This document shows positions 59,643 through 64,000 of a stretch of 64,000 nt of DNA, in pieces (within the stretch, counting starts at the first letter, position 1; each line of letters begins with the position of its first letter). The notes beneath the pieces are model-generated. The model was not told where the DNA came from. It searched no databases and worked only from the letters and a program-made list of their open reading frames with translations. The stretch spans positions 290,966 through 354,965 of the forward strand of contig NZ_FOYF01000005.1 in assembly GCF_900115925.1 (NCBI RefSeq), written 5' to 3'. The position numbers and the translations under genes were made by a program. Source of the DNA: Bacillus sp. cl95. GTDB lineage: Bacteria > Bacillota > Bacilli > Bacillales > Cytobacillaceae.

Positions 59643-59761
59643 ACAATGAACAGGATAGATATTGCATGTCTATCCTGCTTTACATAATCAGTAAGGCAGC
59701 CTTGTTTATTTTTGACTTGAACGTTCTAAGAATAATAGTTTTTCGTTTTTATGCAGATAAT

Positions 59762-59815
59762 GGTCTAGCTCTAGCGCCTAGCCCCTTAAGGCTTAACAGG
59801 CACTTGCGCTTTTCT
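59762..59815. repeat. Deleted family B repeat between gyrB and gyrA
   Basis: Read on the minus strand it is AAAAGCGCAAGTGCCTGTTA joined to GGGGCTAGGCGCTAGAGCT, the two ends of family B without the middle. Confidence 0.6.
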
Positions 59816-59835
59816 TTTGAGGAGGTAATACTGGT

Positions 59836-62370
59836 ATGTCCGATACGCCTAATTCACGAGTAAAAGAGATTAATATTAGTCAGGAGATGCGTTCATCTTT
59901 CCTTGACTACGCAATGAGTGTTATCGTTTCCCGTGCCCTTCCAGATGTGCGTGATGGTTTAAAACCTGTACATCGACGTATCTTATACGCAATGCATGAC
60001 TTAGGTATGCACTCTGATAAGCCTTTTAAAAAGTCTGCCCGTATCGTTGGTGAAGTAATTGGTAAGTATCATCCACATGGTGACTCTGCCGTTTATGACA
60101 CAATGGTAAGGATGGCACAGGATTTCAACTACCGTTATATGCTCGTTGATGGCCACGGGAACTTTGGATCCGTCGATGGCGATGCAGCTGCAGCAATGCG
60201 ATATACAGAAGCTCGTATGTCAAAGATTTCAATGGAATTGCTACGTGATATCAACAAAGATACGATAGATTATCAGGATAACTATGATGGTGCTGAAAGA
60301 GAACCAATTGTAATGCCAGCTCGTTTCCCTAACTTACTAGTAAACGGAACATCAGGTATCGCAGTTGGGATGGCAACTAACATTCCACCCCATCAGCTCG
60401 GTGAAATCATTGATGGTGTCCTCGCTTTAACTAAGGAACCAGATTTAACAGTGCAGGAATTAATGGAGTTTATCCCCGGCCCAGACTTCCCTACTTCCGG
60501 ATTAATTCTAGGAAGAAGCGGAATTCGTAAAGCTTATGAAACGGGCAGAGGTTCTATTACTCTACGTGCAAAAGTTGAGATTCAGGAAAAGGCAAATGGA
60601 CGTGAAGTCATCATTGTTCATGAGCTTCCATATCAAGTAAACAAAGCAAAGCTTATTGAAAAAATCGCTGAGCTTGTACGCGATAAGAAAATTGACGGCA
60701 TTACTGATCTACGTGATGAATCTGACCGTAACGGTATGCGTATCTTCATGGAAGTTAGAAGAGACGCGAATGCAAACGTCCTATTAAACAACTTATATAA
60801 GCAAACTGCACTTCAAACTAGCTTCGGTATCAACCTGCTTGCGCTCGTAGATGGACAGCCAAAAGTTTTGAACTTAAAGCAATGCTTAGTCCACTACATT
60901 GACCATCAAAAGGTTGTTATCAGAAGAAGAACAGAGTTTGAGTTGCGTAAAGCTGAAGCTCGAGCTCATATCTTAGAAGGATTAAGAAAAGCACTTGATC
61001 ATCTTGATGAGGTTATTGCCTTAATCCGAAGCTCACAAACAACCGAAATTGCTCGTGAAGGCTTAATGACGAACTTTGAATTGTCAGATAAGCAAGCTCA
61101 AGCTATCTTGGATATGCGTCTTCAACGCTTAACAGGACTAGAGCGCGAGAAAATTGAAGAAGAGTATCAAGCCCTAGTAAAACTAATTGCTGAATTGAAA
61201 GCGATCTTGGCTGACGATGAAAAAGTGCTTGAAATTATCCGTGAAGAATTATCGGAAATTAAAGAGCGCTTTAACGATAAACGTCGTACAGAAATCGTAA
61301 GCGGCGGCTTAGAGCATCTCGAGGATGAAGATTTGATTCCGAGAGAGAACATTGTTCTTACGCTTACGCATAACGGTTATATCAAGCGTCTACCAGTTTC
61401 GACATACCGTGCTCAAAAACGCGGTGGGCGTGGAATTCAAGGAATGGGTACAAATGAAGATGACTTCGTTGAACACTTAATTCCAACTTCGACGCATGAT
61501 ACTATTCTCTTCTTTACGAATAAAGGGAAAGTATATCGCTCTAAAGGTTATGAGATTCCTGAATTTAGCCGCACAGCTAAAGGGATACCAATCATCAATC
61601 TTCTTGGCATCGAAAAAGGCGAATATGTTAAAGCAATCATTCCTGTAGAAGAGTTTGTGGATGACTGGTCCCTATTCTTTACAACAAAAGAAGGGATTTC
61701 TAAGCGTTCACCACTGACTTCTTTTGCAAATATCCGTAATAACGGTCTTATTGCTTTAAATCTTCGTGAAGAAGATGAATTGATTTCTGTTCGCTTAACC
61801 GACGGATCAAAGGAAATCATCATCGGAACGAAGAAAGGTATGTTAATTCGTTTCCCAGAAACAGATGTTCGTTCTATGGGCCGTACGGCAACTGGGGTAA
61901 AAGGTATAACCCTTGATCATGATGATGAAGTAGTTGGAATGGAAGTCCTTGAAGATAATACCGATATTCTTGTAGTAACAAAGAATGGTTTCGGAAAGCG
62001 TACACCAGCTGCTGAATATCGTGTTCAAGGTAGAGGCGGTAAGGGAATTAAAACGTGTAACATTACTGAGAAAAATGGTAATCTCGTTTCCATGAAGGCT
62101 GTTACTGGTGAAGAAGATATCATGCTTATCACTACAGGCGGTGTTCTAATTCGTATGGCAGTTGACGGAATTTCTACTATGGGCAGAAGCACAATCGGCG
62201 TTAAGCTTATTCGATTAGAAGAAAGCGAAAATGAGTATGTGGCAACTGTTGCTATTGTGGAAAAAGAAGATGAAAAAATCGAAGAGATTACTGAAGAAAC
62301 AAATGAAGAATCGACTCCGCAAACTGATGGTGAATCGGCACAAACAGAAGAAAGTAACGGAGAAGAGTAG
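59836..62370 (+). CDS. gyrA: DNA gyrase subunit A
   Basis: The 844-residue cleavage subunit carries the active Tyr in [13 protein letters not shown]. The quinolone region reads [15 protein letters not shown], with Ser at the usual resistance position, so a susceptible type. The GyrA box [11 protein letters not shown] starts the DNA-wrapping C-terminal domain. The acidic tail (about 815-844) is rich in Glu. ATG after GAGGAGG. Confidence 0.99.
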   Translation: MSDTPNSRVKEINISQEMRSSFLDYAMSVIVSRALPDVRDGLKPVHRRILYAMHDLGMHSDKPFKKSARIVGEVIGKYHPHGDSAVYDTMVRMAQDFNYRYMLVDGHGNFGSVDGDAAAAMRYTEARMSKISMELLRDINKDTIDYQDNYDGAEREPIVMPARFPNLLVNGTSGIAVGMATNIPPHQLGEIIDGVLALTKEPDLTVQELMEFIPGPDFPTSGLILGRSGIRKAYETGRGSITLRAKVEIQEKANGREVIIVHELPYQVNKAKLIEKIAELVRDKKIDGITDLRDESDRNGMRIFMEVRRDANANVLLNNLYKQTALQTSFGINLLALVDGQPKVLNLKQCLVHYIDHQKVVIRRRTEFELRKAEARAHILEGLRKALDHLDEVIALIRSSQTTEIAREGLMTNFELSDKQAQAILDMRLQRLTGLEREKIEEEYQALVKLIAELKAILADDEKVLEIIREELSEIKERFNDKRRTEIVSGGLEHLEDEDLIPRENIVLTLTHNGYIKRLPVSTYRAQKRGGRGIQGMGTNEDDFVEHLIPTSTHDTILFFTNKGKVYRSKGYEIPEFSRTAKGIPIINLLGIEKGEYVKAIIPVEEFVDDWSLFFTTKEGISKRSPLTSFANIRNNGLIALNLREEDELISVRLTDGSKEIIIGTKKGMLIRFPETDVRSMGRTATGVKGITLDHDDEVVGMEVLEDNTDILVVTKNGFGKRTPAAEYRVQGRGGKGIKTCNITEKNGNLVSMKAVTGEEDIMLITTGGVLIRMAVDGISTMGRSTIGVKLIRLEESENEYVATVAIVEKEDEKIEEITEETNEESTPQTDGESAQTEESNGEE

Positions 62371-62377
62371 AAATTTA

Positions 62378-62410
62378 AGAAGAGGGACGCATGATGTGTT
62401 CCTCTTTTTT
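62378..62410 (+). terminator. gyrA terminator
   Basis: AAGAAGAGGGA pairs with TTCCTCTTTTTT across a loop of about 12 bases. It lies 8 bases after the stop. Confidence 0.75.
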
Positions 62411-62493
62411 GAGCGGATTCTAGTCGAATATTAACAATTTATTCAAATAGAGCCGATATAAGAGTAAATCGTAATATTATCGGGGTGGCTTCT

Positions 62494-63585
62494 TTGCGTG
62501 TAAAAATTGGTGAACTTCAAGAAGGCTGTATTCTAGTTGAAGATGTATACTCATGGACAAATCGGCCAATCATTGCAAAAAAGACAGTACTTAACGAAGA
62601 ATTAATTGAAATCTTAAATGTTTTTAAGATAGTAGATGTGAATGTCGAAAAAACACTTATCACAGGAATGCCTTTCATTCCGAATGAGATAATTGAAAAC
62701 CATGAATTGTTGTCATTAGCAGAAGCGAAAAAAGTTGAACTCGGAATGACGGACTTATTCTTGCAGGCCGTAAATGGTTATAAGAAAGAATTCATATCAT
62801 GGCAGTCTGGATTACCTATAGATATAAATAAAGTTAGAAACATCCTAATGCCCCTATTGGAAAAAATGGAGAAGTCTCCTCGTGAAATACTTAACCTATA
62901 TCATCTTTCTACGAGAGAAGACTATTTATACCATCATGCTGTAGCCGTAGGTATGATAAGCGGCTTTATTGCGATTAAGCTGCAATATCCTAAAGGTGAT
63001 TGGGTGCAAATTGCCCTTGCAGGATGTCTAGCTGATTGCGGTATGGCAAAAATCAATCCAAGTATTTTCAAAAAAACAAGTTCCTTAACCCTGAGTGAGT
63101 ATGAAGAAGTGAAAAATCATCCGTTACACAGCTATAAACTCATTCAAAATATTCCTGTCATCCGAAAAGAGATGAAAATTGCTATATTGCAGCATCACGA
63201 ACGTCTTGATGGCAGTGGTTATCCAATGGGCGAGAGAGAGCAGAAAATACATCCAATAGCTAAGATTATCGCTGTTGCCGATACATTTCATGCAATGACT
63301 TCGGAAAGAACTTTCCGTACAAAGCAATCGCCTTATAAGGCAATTGAATTGATTATGGAAGATAATTTTGGGAAGTTTGATCTACATTGCCTTACTGCTT
63401 TAAAGTCGGCAATTGTAAATTATACTGTCGGAGACAAAGTGAAGTTATCCAATGGACAAATTGCTGAAGTGCTATTCATTGATGAAAAGGCACCTACCCG
63501 CCCTCTGTTAAAGCTAGAAGACAATGGTGATGTTCTTCCACTTGATCGTAATAGACAAATCTTCATAGAAGAAACTCTTGCTTAG
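62494..63585 (+). CDS. HD-GYP-like protein with altered metal site
   Basis: The 363-residue protein has an N-terminal domain (about 1-125) and an HD-GYP domain with HHERLDGSGYP and ADTFHAMTSERTFR, the marks of c-di-GMP phosphodiesterases. The HD dyad that normally reads HDIGK is ADCGM (Ala180, Asp181), so the first metal-binding His is lost. Residues further on (HPLHSYKLI) are intact. It may therefore be a catalytically weak enzyme or a c-di-GMP sensor. No membrane span. I start at TTG 62494 after GGGGTGG; GTG 62485 is the alternative. Last gene before the rRNA operon. Confidence 0.85.
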   Translation: MRVKIGELQEGCILVEDVYSWTNRPIIAKKTVLNEELIEILNVFKIVDVNVEKTLITGMPFIPNEIIENHELLSLAEAKKVELGMTDLFLQAVNGYKKEFISWQSGLPIDINKVRNILMPLLEKMEKSPREILNLYHLSTREDYLYHHAVAVGMISGFIAIKLQYPKGDWVQIALAGCLADCGMAKINPSIFKKTSSLTLSEYEEVKNHPLHSYKLIQNIPVIRKEMKIAILQHHERLDGSGYPMGEREQKIHPIAKIIAVADTFHAMTSERTFRTKQSPYKAIELIMEDNFGKFDLHCLTALKSAIVNYTVGDKVKLSNGQIAEVLFIDEKAPTRPLLKLEDNGDVLPLDRNRQIFIEETLA

Positions 63586-63591
63586 CTAATG

Positions 63592-63670
63592 TCTAGTTCT
63601 CCTTTGGAAATGATGTTTGAAGATCTGCTTTTTAGATTTTCCTATCATTAAAGGAGAGCTAGGCATTTTT
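63592..63670 (+). terminator. Terminator after the HD-GYP gene
   Basis: CTAGTTCTCCTTTG (63592-63605) pairs with AAAGGAGAGCTAG (63650-63662), and TTTTTTG follows GCA. A smaller hairpin may sit in the long loop. Confidence 0.7.
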
Positions 63671-63816
63671 TGTTCTTCGCACTATGTTAATTGAAATGGA
63701 GGGACTGATAGCCAAGTGAAAAATCCATTTTTAAAAATTATACTGCTTTATTGAGGACATTTTATTAGTTATGTAGCATGGCTAGTTTTCATAATTAACT
63801 TATTATTTAAAAGGTC

Positions 63817-63931
63817 TTGCTTTGACTGTTATAGGCTGATATAATCATTCAAGTCAGCAAGTTATCACACATGTTTCTTGATTAAAAGAAATAAAAAAAA
63901 TGTTGACTCAATATACGATACATGGTATATT
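63817..63931 (+). promoter_or_regulatory. Tandem rRNA operon promoters P1 and P2
   Basis: P1: TTGCTT (63817-63822), 17 bases, TATAAT (63840-63845). P2: TTGACT (63903-63908), 17 bases, TATATT (63926-63931). Tandem strong promoters at this place precede the first rRNA operon in bacilli. Confidence 0.8.
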
Positions 63932-63961
63932 GATAAAGTCGCTTCTGAGCGATAAACAAAA

Positions 63962-64000
63962 TTGTTCCTTGAAAACTAAACAAACAAAAATGTCAACAAA
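63962..64000 (+). promoter_or_regulatory. rRNA leader with boxA-like sequence
   Basis: TTGTTCCTTGAAAACTAAAC is the conserved leader found just upstream of Bacillus 16S genes. The 16S gene itself is not in the window. Confidence 0.8.

Noticed and set aside
63716..63842. Small hydrophobic frame KNPFLKIILLY then TGA then GHFISYVAWLVFIINLLF
   Set aside because: A start with GGAGGG-like site exists, but TGA at 63752 interrupts it and the rest overlaps the rRNA promoter P1; could be a decayed membrane peptide, with too little evidence.

Overview
The window is the replication-origin region of a low-GC Gram-positive, endospore-forming bacterium of the Bacillaceae. The order rpmH-dnaA-dnaN-yaaA-recF-remB-gyrB-gyrA on the right, and rnpA-spoIIIJ-jag-mnmE-mnmG-rsmG-noc-soj-spo0J on the left, is that of Bacillus subtilis and relatives. 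Spo0J, SpoIIIJ, YyaC, WalRK-YycHIJ and YyzF homologues agree with this. The many short interspersed repeats would suit a Peribacillus-like or related environmental Bacillus, but species cannot be fixed from the sequence.

Layout. 1-16.5 kb is accessory: the start of a ParM/StbA-like actin preceded by an iteron-like array, an orphan sensor kinase, an SDR oxidoreductase, SelO, the ahpCF peroxidase pair with a PerR-type operator, a decayed aldehyde dehydrogenase/DUF779 pair, a 1234-codon GH18-deacetylase-glycosyltransferase fusion with a Spo0A-type box, a Thr-rich exported protein and a NupC nucleoside transporter. 16.5-26.4 kb is rlmH, yyzF, htrC, the wal operon (walR-walK-yycH-yycI-yycJ) and an M23 peptidase, all on the minus strand. 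26.8-27.3 kb holds four tRNA genes (Phe, Asp, Glu, Lys). 27.5-36.9 kb is purA, dnaC, rplI-gdpP-yybS, rpsR-ssb-rpsF and ychF. 37-42.4 kb is yyaE, yyzM, an MscS channel, yyaC and a DUF554 protein. 42.7-52.5 kb is the parABS/noc/rsmG/mnmG/mnmE/jag/spoIIIJ/rnpA/rpmH block. 52.5-54.6 kb is the bipartite oriC around dnaA. The rest is dnaN to gyrA, a degenerate HD-GYP protein, and the promoters and leader of an rRNA operon whose 16S gene lies just outside.

Most genes left of dnaA are on the minus strand and those right of it on the plus strand, so transcription runs away from the origin. Three parS sites (in walK, between ssb and rpsF, in spo0J) serve Soj/Spo0J. DnaA-box clusters occur at oriC, at yyzF-rlmH and upstream of mnmE.

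The main non-textbook content is (i) the actin gene with its heptamer array, (ii) three families of short non-coding repeats, two of them MITE-like with terminal inverted repeats and 8-bp target duplications, repeatedly inserted between core genes, and (iii) the single-chain exopolysaccharide enzyme under a probable Spo0A box. No transposase gene, CRISPR array or prophage is visible.
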